38,275 nucleotides of DNA, from the IMG/VR virus record IMGVR_UViG_3300025009_000043, positions 1-38,275 of that record; one strand, 5' to 3'. The DNA comes from a virus. Shown piece by piece: positions 1 to 8,111 of this stretch. Numbering within the stretch: position 1 is the first letter of the stretch; every line of letters begins with the position of its first letter. Both the position numbers and the translations under genes were made by a program. The notes under the pieces were generated by a model. The model searched no databases and was not told the origin of the DNA. It saw only the letters and a program-made list of their open reading frames with translations.

Positions 1-127
1 AATGCTTATAGATATATATTCTCTATCTTGATAATTTAATGTCGCAACAAGCAAATCACTTTCAAGCATATCTAATATGAATATTTCATTTTCTTGGAAT
101 ACGAACGCTGCTGTTAAGTAGTCAGTC
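1..127. repeat. Terminal direct repeat, left copy
   Basis: Bases 1-127 are identical to bases 38149-38275. The gene reading through them on the minus strand continues in frame from one end to the other. The repeat is therefore best read as the overlap of a circular assembly, not as two biological copies. A length of exactly 127 is a common assembler k-mer size, which supports this reading, but a short true terminal redundancy cannot be excluded from sequence alone. Confidence 0.95.
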
Positions 128-2835
128 TCGCTCATTGATATTATCAACTTAATATCATTATTTTCAACCACATTATCTGGTAATGTTCTTATTGGCATAA
201 AGTTGAAATAAATCTTATCAACCGTTGTAAGTGTGCCATCAAGGTTTCTTTGATTAACTGCCAAGTATAAGTTGTCATTGCTATCTACAATAGCGAAATT
301 ATCATTTACAAACGATATATCACTTACATCAATGTAATTATCAGTAATAAGTGTGCTGGGCAATAAGTATTGGTCGCTTGCGCCAGTAAACTTTTGTGTG
401 TTCGCTTTTGAAAACATTGTGTCAGTGCTTCTTAGATAAAACGTTTTCACGCTTGTTCTTAACTTGATTAAGCCATTTTCTTTTGATAAACTATCACCTA
501 TTACAAAACGGTTAAATTCTGTCTTGTAAGGCAATATCGGCATATACATTTGGAATCCAAGTATTTCGCTACTGTCTTTTAAAACTTTATAAACCGGTAG
601 CGAGAATAACGGATCGTTTCTATAAGCGCCTATTTCAAATTGTGAATCGTAATTTGAACCATTCCATATATAAGCTATATCTGTGTCTAACGCTATGTAA
701 TAAACCCCAGTAGTGCCTATTAAAGGAAAATAAGTATTGTCCGTGTAGTATTCTATGTTGCCGTCTATTGCGGTTATTGTTGTTGGAACTAACCCTTGTG
801 TTATAACTTCACCGCCATCGATGTAAGGGAAATCTCTCGCAATCTTGTTGTATGTTCTCATTAAATCGATTACATCTGACGTGGATGTTGCCATAGTCCA
901 ATACTTATTATAAAGTTTGATTGAAGCAAACTCTAAAGTTCCGTCATTTTCAGTATAAGCAACTTGCCTTTTAATAATTTGTGTTGCTAACGATATTGTT
1001 TTAAATGAAGTCTTATCGCCAGCGAGTTTTGTGTCTTTGAAACTAAACAACCATTTTAACGTGTTGTTTTCAGCCACCGAAGCAACTTCGCTATAAACCC
1101 CTATATTGTTTTGAGATATACTCAACATTGCTCCATTGACCGTCAAATTGTTTGTGGCGTTTGTTGCTATTGTTTTCATAAACTCGGCAATAAGGCTCGC
1201 ATACTTTGTTAATCCGTTTGAATCCATTCTTTGTGTTGCGCTTATTTCAACAAAAGCAAACGGCATAAGTAAATCTCTTTTGAGTGTAAAATCGCTCTTT
1301 GTTAATGTAATTTCGTATGGTCTAAACTCTTTTGGTATTTGAATGAATTGTGCTATTCTATTCCAATTCTTGCTTAGTTCATATCTCGCTACTACAAAGA
1401 AGTTGTAATAAACTAATTCAACTGAAGTGATAAAATACCCATCGCTTGTATAATCACCTACCGAATAAATGCCTTGTAAATTGCTACCATCATAAGCATG
1501 AAGTGTTTTGTGAAGTTTAGCAATCGATAATGTATCAACGCCAATTCTTTGAATTTGTCCAAATATGTTTTTTGTGACATCATATAACGAATTGATACGT
1601 TCACTTTGGTTAATTTGAATTTCAGTGTCTTTTAAATAATTATAATCTTCTCGATATTGTTCCGTTCTCATTGTTTCAATATAAGGTATATACTGCACTT
1701 TGAAAACTAAATATTGCCATGTAGTTTCAATGTTGAGGTATTCTCTAATGTTATCTATCGCTGTTTGTAATCCAAACGCACCAAACGTATCAAAGAATCC
1801 ATCAATTCGATCACTACCATAATTCCAATAGATTGCGTGGTCTTTGTAACCTAAACCACCAGTTAAATCAAGCGTGTCATAAACCTTTTTCTCGTATAAG
1901 AAATTATTTAATGAATATTCTAATATCGAACTGCCACCACTTGCATAGCCATAAATATACATTGAAATAATATTTGCTACTTTAAATGGTAAAATTAGTT
2001 TTGCTGTATCTTCACCAACAATATATTCATCAGCTCTAAAGGTAACATAGTTTGTTACTGCGCCTTGATTGATAACCGCAACTTGTTCTTCGTTAGGTAT
2101 CACGTTTTCAAGATAACTTTCAACCTTTGTAGCGTAATTTTCACCGCTAACTTCATCACCATAATCAGTTAAATTAAGCGTTGTAATATCTTGATTGCTT
2201 GGTGTTATGTTTAATTGTCTATTGTTTATAAAATCAGCATAAAGCACATAATTCCACTGTTGCGTTCCAACATCATATTCATATTGTAATCTTGGTATTG
2301 CGTTTACATACTTAAACACTTCAACTAATGCCTCACGCAAGTTTTTCTTATCTAAATAGAATTGCGGTGCGTTAATGCTTTCTAAATATGTTTGCAAGTC
2401 AATATCAATTACAAACGGCCTTGTTTCAATTAAATATTCAACTGGCACAAACGGAGATAATAACCGTAACCGTTCTACAACATCATACATTGTATATCGT
2501 GAGCCACTTGTCGGTTGCGTGAACGATAATGAGCCACATGGGTATTTTTCAAGCACTTTCGTTGATTCAATTAAACCAAGTGTGTGGTCGTATCTTAAAG
2601 TTTTCTTTGTTGATATTTCAACTTTGTCACTATATAAAATCCAATATGTTGTTCTTGTAGTCGTTCCATCGCTTATCGTTACTGTAACATTAGAAAATCT
2701 TGGCAAAGCGTCTTTTGTTGTTAGAAACGGTAATACAAGCAACGCACTATCTAAGCTCTCATCAATTTTAAATGTTTGGTTTATAATCTCTGGTTTATAG
2801 GTGACATCGTTGATCGATACATTAAATGTAAACAA
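1..2835 (-). CDS. Tail/baseplate hub-like protein, N-terminal 945 codons (gene crosses window ends)
   Basis: This is an uninterrupted minus-strand frame that runs off base 1 and continues in frame at 38148, ending at 37759, for about 1,074 residues in all. The start is a TTG at 2835 preceded by AGGTGGTGA at good spacing; no ATG lies nearby. The N-terminus contains a stretch like FKIDESLDSALLVLP and then RYDHTLGLIESTKVLEKY, a pattern I associate with baseplate or hub proteins of Firmicutes siphophages; this family link is from memory. The middle part looks beta-rich. It follows the small tail genes and precedes the fibre gene, fitting a hub or adsorption-platform role. There is no visible peptidase or muramidase motif. 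Confidence 0.75.
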   Translation of the reverse strand, partial: MFTFNVSINDVTYKPEIINQTFKIDESLDSALLVLPFLTTKDALPRFSNVTVTISDGTTTRTTYWILYSDKVEISTKKTLRYDHTLGLIESTKVLEKYPCGSLSFTQPTSGSRYTMYDVVERLRLLSPFVPVEYLIETRPFVIDIDLQTYLESINAPQFYLDKKNLREALVEVFKYVNAIPRLQYEYDVGTQQWNYVLYADFINNRQLNITPSNQDITTLNLTDYGDEVSGENYATKVESYLENVIPNEEQVAVINQGAVTNYVTFRADEYIVGEDTAKLILPFKVANIISMYIYGYASGGSSILEYSLNNFLYEKKVYDTLDLTGGLGYKDHAIYWNYGSDRIDGFFDTFGAFGLQTAIDNIREYLNIETTWQYLVFKVQYIPYIETMRTEQYREDYNYLKDTEIQINQSERINSLYDVTKNIFGQIQRIGVDTLSIAKLHKTLHAYDGSNLQGIYSVGDYTSDGYFITSVELVYYNFFVVARYELSKNWNRIAQFIQIPKEFRPYEITLTKSDFTLKRDLLMPFAFVEISATQRMDSNGLTKYASLIAEFMKTIATNATNNLTVNGAMLSISQNNIGVYSEVASVAENNTLKWLFSFKDTKLAGDKTSFKTISLATQIIKRQVAYTENDGTLEFASIKLYNKYWTMATSTSDVIDLMRTYNKIARDFPYIDGGEVITQGLVPTTITAIDGNIEYYTDNTYFPLIGTTGVYYIALDTDIAYIWNGSNYDSQFEIGAYRNDPLFSLPVYKVLKDSSEILGFQMYMPILPYKTEFNRFVIGDSLSKENGLIKLRTSVKTFYLRSTDTMFSKANTQKFTGASDQYLLPSTLITDNYIDVSDISFVNDNFAIVDSNDNLYLAVNQRNLDGTLTTVDKIYFNFMPIRTLPDNVVENNDIKLIISMSETDYLTAAFVFQENEIFILDMLESDLLVATLNYQDREYISISI

Positions 2836-2840
2836 GTTAA

Positions 2841-3269
2841 TCACCACCTTCCAGTACTGACTGTTCCGTTACTCAACTGCCTCATGTAACCCGCTGACAA
2901 GTTTTCTTTATATATTCTTATTCCATAACCAATATTAGCGTTGCCATAATAAACGCCAGCAACAGTAGAACCTAATATCGGATTTGCGATGATACCAGCA
3001 ACTAACCCAGCGTTTGTAATAACAAATTGATTTCTACGTTGTTGAACGCTATTTTCAGTTAATTCGCCTACATAGCCATTGATTTTCGTTGCTATAACTC
3101 CAACTTTTGCTACGGTTAAAACTGGCGAAATATGATGTTTAACTTCTTTTTCTTCTTTAATCTCTGGCTTTTCAGCAGAAACCTTTTGAAACGACCTTGT
3201 ATATTGTGCGCTTGTTGGTGATTTTGCTGTTCCTCTTCGTGCTTCAACTATTAATCTATAATCTTGCAT
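2841..3269 (-). CDS. Small tail/virion protein, glycine-rich hydrophobic C-terminal half
   Basis: 142 residues. The N-terminal part is basic with a charged linker (KPEIKEEKEVKHH, about 54-66). Residues about 85-115 are Gly/Ala/Val-rich and hydrophobic (GLVAGIIANPILGSTVAGVYYG). The C-terminus ends in STGRW. Its stop codon overlaps the Shine-Dalgarno of the hub gene, so the two are translationally coupled. It occupies the place where a siphophage would carry its tape measure but is far too short and not helical enough. It could be a membrane-inserted or tail-tip protein. I do not recognise a named family. Confidence 0.7.
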   Translation of the reverse strand: MQDYRLIVEARRGTAKSPTSAQYTRSFQKVSAEKPEIKEEKEVKHHISPVLTVAKVGVIATKINGYVGELTENSVQQRRNQFVITNAGLVAGIIANPILGSTVAGVYYGNANIGYGIRIYKENLSAGYMRQLSNGTVSTGRW

Positions 3270-3281
3270 AAAATCACAACC

Positions 3282-4127
3282 TTACGCATATTGCTTCATA
3301 AACGTTATCGAAGCGGTCGCTCTTTCGCCTAAATCATTTGTTTCACTAAAACTTTGTATAATCACCGTTGCACTATAACCACTTGCATTTGTTGGTGTTT
3401 TAATCAATAGCGTATAAGCCGTTTCGGGGTTATAAGAACCATTAAGGCTATCAAGCAAAGCCGATAAACCACTGTTTACCCACAACACAAGCGTTGCACT
3501 CCATGTTGCGCTTTCAGCAAGAGATTTCGCTTCAACCTCACCAAGTATCTGTGGCGTTTGTAATTCCATGTTACGCTCTTTTTTGCTTGAATAAGGGTAT
3601 ATACGAGTTGCGGTTGAAAAGTTCCCACCAGTGAGCCAATATTGCCATTGATTGCCAAAATAGAACGTGTTGCTAAACTCAATATAAATTGTAGTATTAA
3701 GTTGAATGTAATAATCGCCATTAAGCAACTGCAAGCCACCCTCTGGTGTTATTGCTTCCATGTTCCATACGGTATTATATGTTGTAGAGCCGTCAACAAC
3801 GCTTTCGCTATTGCCAACAACTTTACTAATCAATTCTTCTAATGCTTCTAATTTTAAACTTTGTTCGCTATCAGTTGCAACTAAGAACGAAATAGGTATG
3901 CTTGCTAAACCAGTAATGCTACTCGGTATTGCACGATATTCCGCTGTAAATCTCATCATTCCTGGAATGTAAGTGTGTTCGACAAGTTTATAGCCGTTAT
4001 CGATGTTAAACACATAATCAAATTCTTCATCATCTTTTTTCGCATATTGCCCAAGAACAAACACTGCACTTTGGGTGTTGTTATTTAATTTTGCTTCTAT
4101 ATTCGCTCTAATAACCTCTTGCAACAT
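3282..4127 (-). CDS. Tail protein (possible tail tube or tail terminator-like)
   Basis: 281 residues, starting at an ATG behind AAGGTGGTG. The protein is beta-rich throughout, and its end (ERATASITFMKQYA) resembles the closing strand of tube-type tail proteins. The N-terminal 20 residues (LQEVIRANIEAKLNN) look like the first helix of a tail-terminator or neck protein, so a fusion of the two roles is conceivable. It lies directly after the gp10-like gene, where siphophages place tail terminator and major tail protein. No diagnostic motif is visible, so the role rests on position and overall character. Confidence 0.6.
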   Translation of the reverse strand: MLQEVIRANIEAKLNNNTQSAVFVLGQYAKKDDEEFDYVFNIDNGYKLVEHTYIPGMMRFTAEYRAIPSSITGLASIPISFLVATDSEQSLKLEALEELISKVVGNSESVVDGSTTYNTVWNMEAITPEGGLQLLNGDYYIQLNTTIYIEFSNTFYFGNQWQYWLTGGNFSTATRIYPYSSKKERNMELQTPQILGEVEAKSLAESATWSATLVLWVNSGLSALLDSLNGSYNPETAYTLLIKTPTNASGYSATVIIQSFSETNDLGERATASITFMKQYA

Positions 4128-4139
4128 GATAACACCACC

Positions 4140-4634
4140 TTATATTTTTCTATTTATATCTATATTTCCAATTTCAATATCAGCGTTATGTTTCCATGAA
4201 AATTCATTTGAGATATGACCGTAAGTGACTTTATCAGCCAAATAACTATCATAAGATTTCGCTTCTCGTCTGCCAAGCATTCTTTCATTGTTTTCAGCAA
4301 CAAACACATCGTAATTGCCACGCAATATTCTATCTTCATAATACTTTAATAAATCTTCGTTTTGAGTTCCAAACTTAGCATTAAGATAACTTGCGATTGC
4401 TGGCACTGTTCTATTCGCTATAAAGCCAACCCATTTTTTAGACTTGCTTGTGCCTTCCTCAAGAAAATATGTGTAATAAGCTCTCGATAAATTATATTGT
4501 ATATTGAAACCGACTGCGGTATCGTAAACCGATATTGAGTTGTATCTTAAATTGCCAGTTTTAAACGGTGCGTATGAACGTGCAAGCCCTAAACAAGATT
4601 GCTTTTCGCTTTGTAAATCAGTTAAAAATGACAT
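4140..4634 (-). CDS. HK97 gp10-like tail completion/neck protein
   Basis: 164 residues. Two features of the gp10 family are visible: a YAPFKTGNLRYNSISV segment near residue 21 (family form: aP.dTG.Lr.Si) and, about 40 residues later, YYTYFLEEGTSKSKKW (family form: Y..f.E.GT). Proteins of this family sit between the head connectors and the tail. The start overlaps the last base of the preceding gene region and uses a GGAG inside that gene, so the pair is coupled. Confidence is good for the family and lower for the exact virion position. Confidence 0.75.
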   Translation of the reverse strand: MSFLTDLQSEKQSCLGLARSYAPFKTGNLRYNSISVYDTAVGFNIQYNLSRAYYTYFLEEGTSKSKKWVGFIANRTVPAIASYLNAKFGTQNEDLLKYYEDRILRGNYDVFVAENNERMLGRREAKSYDSYLADKVTYGHISNEFSWKHNADIEIGNIDINRKI

Positions 4635-5003
4635 TTAATTCAACTCCAACACAAACGGAAACTTTTTGCTTAATGCAAACATTCCTAATTGCCGTTGTGG
4701 TATTACACTGTTTATTACACGCTTCTTAAAGTCGGCTTCAAGATAAACAACATCATTTAAACGTGGATCGATATCGGTTTCACTTGTGAAGATAACGTCA
4801 CTTAATTTGCCTTTTAACCACGCAGGCAACGCTTGTGTGATTGATTCATTTGCACTCATATAACGATAACGAAACGATTTAACCGCTTCACAAGTTGCTA
4901 TTGCTTCAACGCTATTATCTTTAATAAAACTGTTTACGGTTGTTATATCGCTTGTTTTAACTAAATACCCAACAAAAGTTTCACCAGCACCTAAATTAGC
5001 CAT
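4635..5003 (-). CDS. Head-tail joining protein (putative)
   Basis: 122 residues from an ATG at 5003 preceded by GGGG, giving the N-terminus MANLGAGETFVGYL. The frame stays open further upstream, but that part overlaps the neighbour and has no ribosome site. The sequence is compact with the pattern VIFTSETDIDPRLNDVVYL near the middle. Size and place between a connector-like gene and the gp10-like gene suggest a head-tail stopper. No family motif is recognised. Confidence 0.6.
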   Translation of the reverse strand: MANLGAGETFVGYLVKTSDITTVNSFIKDNSVEAIATCEAVKSFRYRYMSANESITQALPAWLKGKLSDVIFTSETDIDPRLNDVVYLEADFKKRVINSVIPQRQLGMFALSKKFPFVLELN

Positions 5004-5004
5004 A

Positions 5005-5505
5005 CTAGTACCCCATTGTTGTATAATCAAATTCCGTTTGTGAAAAAGCCGATAAATACAATTCTCTACCAACGATAATAAGCAAACCGTTTTTATAGTT
5101 TCTTAAAACATCTTCAGCAGCAACTGCAACTCTACGTTCACCACGCAACGTATCTCTATCGATTTTAACGCCATTAAGCAAGTTTACACCGATTTGATAT
5201 TCAAGCATACTTGCGTTGCTTTCCCATTCATATCTTGCTTGTTCTTCTAAACAGTTTTGAATAACCGTTCTTACATCTTCATCAAACGCTAAATAATATT
5301 CCCAAAGACGTTTGTTTTTAAGTTTATGGTTATAAATGTAGTTATAGACAGTGCGAGATATTTGATAACATTTATCTTTTGCTCTTGTTAAACTGCCTTC
5401 ACGTTCTTCTAAATCAATACCCATTTCACTTTTAAGATACGCTACGGTTAATACATATAAGTGTCTTGTAGTATCATAAGTCATTTGTGTTGTGTTTGTT
5501 GGCAT
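5005..5505 (-). CDS. Head-tail connector-like protein (putative)
   Basis: 166 residues, start ATG behind AAAGGTGGTG. It is mostly helical by composition: several long charged helices over residues 15-130, then a C-terminal segment ending in EFDYTTMGY. Small helical proteins two or three genes after the major capsid gene are typically head-tail adaptors of the gp6/gp15 kind. The assignment is by position and helicity, not by a motif. Confidence 0.55.
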   Translation of the reverse strand: MPTNTTQMTYDTTRHLYVLTVAYLKSEMGIDLEEREGSLTRAKDKCYQISRTVYNYIYNHKLKNKRLWEYYLAFDEDVRTVIQNCLEEQARYEWESNASMLEYQIGVNLLNGVKIDRDTLRGERRVAVAAEDVLRNYKNGLLIIVGRELYLSAFSQTEFDYTTMGY

Positions 5506-5520
5506 TATAATGCACCACCT

Positions 5521-5973
5521 TTATTTTTCTTCTTCTTGTTTCTTTAAATAACCTTCAAAACCCATTTGTATATCTTCAAACTCTTTAACTTGATCATCAT
5601 AAGCATAAGTTAATGGCTTTCTAATATCATATTCTTTGCCAAAACCATCTACAACATCACGATAAATCTTTTTCGCTAAACGATATTCAATCTTTTCAAT
5701 CGGTGTTAAGTTAGGTTTCGCTTTCATCATTTCAAGTTCTTTGCTCATTAAATCTTTTAATTCTTCAATGCTTGTAACACCTTTTGTCATTGGTTTAAAT
5801 CTATTTTCAATGTAAATCAATCTAATACACGCTGGCGTTCTAAAATACTCTTGCAAGATGTTATTATAAATCTCTTTCATCTTTAATAGCATTTGTAAAT
5901 CACTTTCTACCTTTTCTGCACTAACTTCTTCTTCTACTCTTTCTACTTCTTCGATGTTCTTTAAATCTTCCAT
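5521..5973 (-). CDS. Helical structural protein of unknown role
   Basis: 150 residues from an ATG at 5973 with AAGGGAG upstream. The open frame extends to 6012, but that part overlaps the tRNA-like element and has no ribosome site. The N-terminus is glutamate-rich and coiled-coil-like (about residues 1-40). The middle has FRTPACIRLIYIENRFKP, and the C-terminus is again charged (GYLKKQEEEK). A tail-assembly chaperone or connector are both possible; nothing in the sequence decides. Confidence 0.6.
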   Translation of the reverse strand: MEDLKNIEEVERVEEEVSAEKVESDLQMLLKMKEIYNNILQEYFRTPACIRLIYIENRFKPMTKGVTSIEELKDLMSKELEMMKAKPNLTPIEKIEYRLAKKIYRDVVDGFGKEYDIRKPLTYAYDDQVKEFEDIQMGFEGYLKKQEEEK

Positions 5974-6002
5974 TTTTTGTTTCTCCCTTTTCTTTTGGAT
6001 TA

Positions 6003-6046
6003 CAAGTGCCATAGAATCGAACTATGGTTTTGCACCAAGCCACTTG
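6003..6046 (-). ncRNA. tRNA T-arm-like structured element
   Basis: In the minus-strand transcript CCATAG (6027-6022), TTCGATT (6021-6015) and CTATGG (6014-6009) form a 6-bp stem with a 7-base loop matching the tRNA T-loop consensus TTCRANY. An outer stem CAAGTG/CACTTG (6046-6041 with 6008-6003) closes it like the end of an acceptor stem, leaving 13 single-stranded bases on the 5' side. There is no D-arm or anticodon arm, so it is not a complete tRNA. It lies in the gap after the capsid/Ig-like gene. Confidence 0.55.
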
Positions 6047-6056
6047 ATATAAGAAA

Positions 6057-6088
6057 GGGCGGCATTTTCGTTGCCAAGCGTGCCACCC
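6057..6088 (-). other. 8-bp RNA hairpin between capsid module and next gene
   Basis: In the minus-strand transcript GGGTGGCA pairs with TGCCGCCC across a 16-base loop. The one non-Watson-Crick pair is a G-U wobble only in the minus-strand RNA and a mismatch in the other strand, favouring an RNA function. It is followed by CTTTCTTATAT, a weak U-rich run, so it could be a partial terminator or an mRNA-stabilising hairpin after the highly expressed capsid gene. Confidence 0.5.
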
Positions 6089-6103
6089 ATTTCTATTTAA
6101 TTG

Positions 6104-6415
6104 TTATGCAGCACTTACAACTACGGTATGAGTATCAGTTAATGGAGTATCAAGCGATGTATAAACAGGGTTTCCACTTGAATAACTAATAGATTTAACT
6201 TCAGCTGTAATCGTGGCTGTTCCTGCGCCAACACCAGTAACAGTAGCGCCTGCATTATCTCCTACTACGGTTGCTAATAATTCATCATCTGATGACCAGA
6301 TAACTGCATAGTAACCAGGATCAAATCCAGCAGAGAGTGCGACTGTCAATTCAATTTCTGCCCCAACCACAACGGCCTCTAAACCGCTAATGGCAACAGT
6401 AGTTGGGTTAGCTAT
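6104..6415 (-). CDS. Ig-like (BIG2-type) domain in the -1 frame of the major capsid gene
   Basis: About 100 residues with the look of a bacterial Ig-like domain: NPTTVAISGLEAVVVGAEIE at the start, then AVIWSSDDELLATVV, GVGAGTATITAEV and THTVVVSAA at the end. The N-terminal strand is encoded upstream of the first possible start codon (GTG at 6370, which has no ribosome site) and overlaps the capsid stop codon at 6412-6414. The frame is -1 relative to the capsid gene and is open only back to a TGA at 6458-6460. The likely expression is as a capsid extension by frameshift within 6412-6457; an indel error is the alternative. Confidence 0.65.
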   Translation of the reverse strand: MANPTTVAISGLEAVVVGAEIELTVALSAGFDPGYYAVIWSSDDELLATVVGDNAGATVTGVGAGTATITAEVKSISYSSGNPVYTSLDTPLTDTHTVVVSAA

Positions 6416-7488
6416 TCCTGCGATCCAGGTGCTACAACAGTGATTGCTGTTGCCCCTTCAACGAATGTTGCTTTTGCAAGCAATTTAATGCCTTTTTCGA
6501 AGAATACTTTAACTCCGAAATTTGATAAAGGTTGAATTCTTAAACCTTGACCGTCTGGTGAATCGATAACTTTTGTGCTTTCTGGGAAAGCGTGTCCACG
6601 ACCAGTTGCGTTATATGCGCAAATGATACCAACGAGGTTATCAAGATAACCAGCAGATTGTTGCATCCATGATTCAGCGAGTGTCCATAATGCGTTAGAA
6701 GCTTGAATGATTGCTACATCATTAACCATACCTCTATAACCTGGAACATCTGGTAAAACTGTATCAGGATCGACTGCACCAGATTTAATCATTTCTTGAG
6801 CAAAATTCGATCCACCAACAATGATATTACCGTTTTTTCTTAAATCAGTTACTGCTGACGGTCTTAAAATTGCTAAACGGCCAGTAGTTGGGAACACGTC
6901 ATTATAAGTGTCGCCATTGTCTAATGAAGCACAAGCGTCTTGAAATTTAGACCAAGCAGATGAAGCGTCAGTACCAAATTTAGTTGGATCGTATGTAAAG
7001 ATACGGTCAGTTTCAGTTCCGCTTGCTGTAATAACAGCATTAAGAACTTCAGCGATTTGATAAGCCATTGTTCCTGCGTTCATTTGACGAGTGATTGCTT
7101 TTGCGATTTCAATCGCTCTCATGTTAAGAGCAGAAGCACCGCCAAGCGATAAAACGTGTTGAGCTTGTGGAACATCTTCCATTTGGTCATAGATATTAGC
7201 ACAAACTAATAAAACTTCATCTAAACCTTTGATTTGTGACGCTGTGGAGTTAAAGAATCCACCGTTAGTTGTTGCACCTAATTGACGGAATGAGCCAGTA
7301 GAAGCAACAATCTTTGGAACACGAAGGACTGCACCGCCTTGTGAGGCGTTGTTTGAATAGACTTCGGTAATACCGATTCTATCACGATAAATTTGTTCTT
7401 GAATCATTTTACTCAATATGATGTTAGAAACACCAATTTCAAGTGCGGTTGATCCAACCGATAGACCTACGAAATCAGAAAATGCCAT
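6412..7488 (-). CDS. Major capsid protein, HK97 fold (putative)
   Basis: 358 residues. It follows portal, minor head and scaffold-like genes, the canonical place of the major capsid protein. The N-terminal part holds a helix and an extended arm (YSNNASQGGAVLRVPKI). Long helices with AIEIAKAITRQMNAG follow, and late segments such as YRGMVNDVAIIQASN and FGVKVFFEKGIKLLAKATF resemble the A-domain and closing strands of HK97-type capsids. The start ATG at 7488 has AAAAGGAG upstream. An Ig-like domain begins in the -1 frame across its stop codon, so a minor longer form of about 460 residues is likely. Confidence 0.8.
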   Translation of the reverse strand: MAFSDFVGLSVGSTALEIGVSNIILSKMIQEQIYRDRIGITEVYSNNASQGGAVLRVPKIVASTGSFRQLGATTNGGFFNSTASQIKGLDEVLLVCANIYDQMEDVPQAQHVLSLGGASALNMRAIEIAKAITRQMNAGTMAYQIAEVLNAVITASGTETDRIFTYDPTKFGTDASSAWSKFQDACASLDNGDTYNDVFPTTGRLAILRPSAVTDLRKNGNIIVGGSNFAQEMIKSGAVDPDTVLPDVPGYRGMVNDVAIIQASNALWTLAESWMQQSAGYLDNLVGIICAYNATGRGHAFPESTKVIDSPDGQGLRIQPLSNFGVKVFFEKGIKLLAKATFVEGATAITVVAPGSQE

Positions 7489-7506
7489 GATAATTGTTCT
7501 CCTTTT

Positions 7507-7947
7507 TTATTGGGCGTATGTGCCACTTTTTTTATATTGTTCTAAAATCTTTGCTTCTTTATCTTTTGCTGCTTTTGTAACTTCATCGCTTACCTTTGGT
7601 GTTAAAATTCCCGTTGGTGTTCTATCTTCTAAATCTTTCAATTTCTTTGATAGTTCATCAATAACTTTATCTTTATCAGTAAGCAACGTGTTAATGCTTT
7701 CAAACTTCTTTTCTAATGCCGAAAACTTTGCGTCATAGTCTGGAAGTTCAACTTTCTTTTCTACTACAACTTCTTCTTGCTTTTCAACTACTACTTCTTC
7801 TTTAACCTCAACTGTTTGCTCAACTACTACGTCAGTTTGGCCTTCGACTTTAACGACTTCTTCTTCAACCTTTTTAGGTTGTAGTTTAGTCAATAGTTCA
7901 GCTTTTTGTTCTTCGGTTAATAAAGCGATTTGTTCATCTGTAAGCAT
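7507..7947 (-). CDS. Scaffold-like capsid assembly protein (putative)
   Basis: 146 residues from ATG 7947, preceded by AAAAGGAG with 7-base spacing. The N-terminus MLTDEQIALLTEEQKAELL is followed by a Val/Glu/Lys-rich low-complexity stretch (about residues 25-70) and a coiled coil (about 75-110). The C-terminus is basic (AKILEQYKKSGTYAQ), as in many scaffolds that bind the capsid shell. A second in-frame ATG at 7974 also has a good GGAG and would add the basic peptide MSIFKRRFK. No protease motif is visible. Confidence 0.65.
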   Translation of the reverse strand: MLTDEQIALLTEEQKAELLTKLQPKKVEEEVVKVEGQTDVVVEQTVEVKEEVVVEKQEEVVVEKKVELPDYDAKFSALEKKFESINTLLTDKDKVIDELSKKLKDLEDRTPTGILTPKVSDEVTKAAKDKEAKILEQYKKSGTYAQ

Positions 7948-8111
7948 TTTAAATCTCCTTTTAAAAATTGACATCGATGTTCTCTCCTTTCGGAATCTAC
8001 CATGCCATATCAACGGGCTATTTATCACGATACTTACGCTTATGCGCTTTTTCAAGTGTAGTCGGCCAATAAGGTTTAGGCTTTGTAACAAATCTATCTT
8101 GTGTTTCTTTG

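Noticed and set aside
2375-2800. 141-codon plus-strand frame
   Set aside because: It is antisense to the intact hub gene and has no ribosome site; a shadow frame.
6003-6046. T-arm-like element as an attP core for integration into a tRNA gene
   Set aside because: No integrase gene is present and the element lies within the late structural operon, a place where phage attachment sites are not expected.
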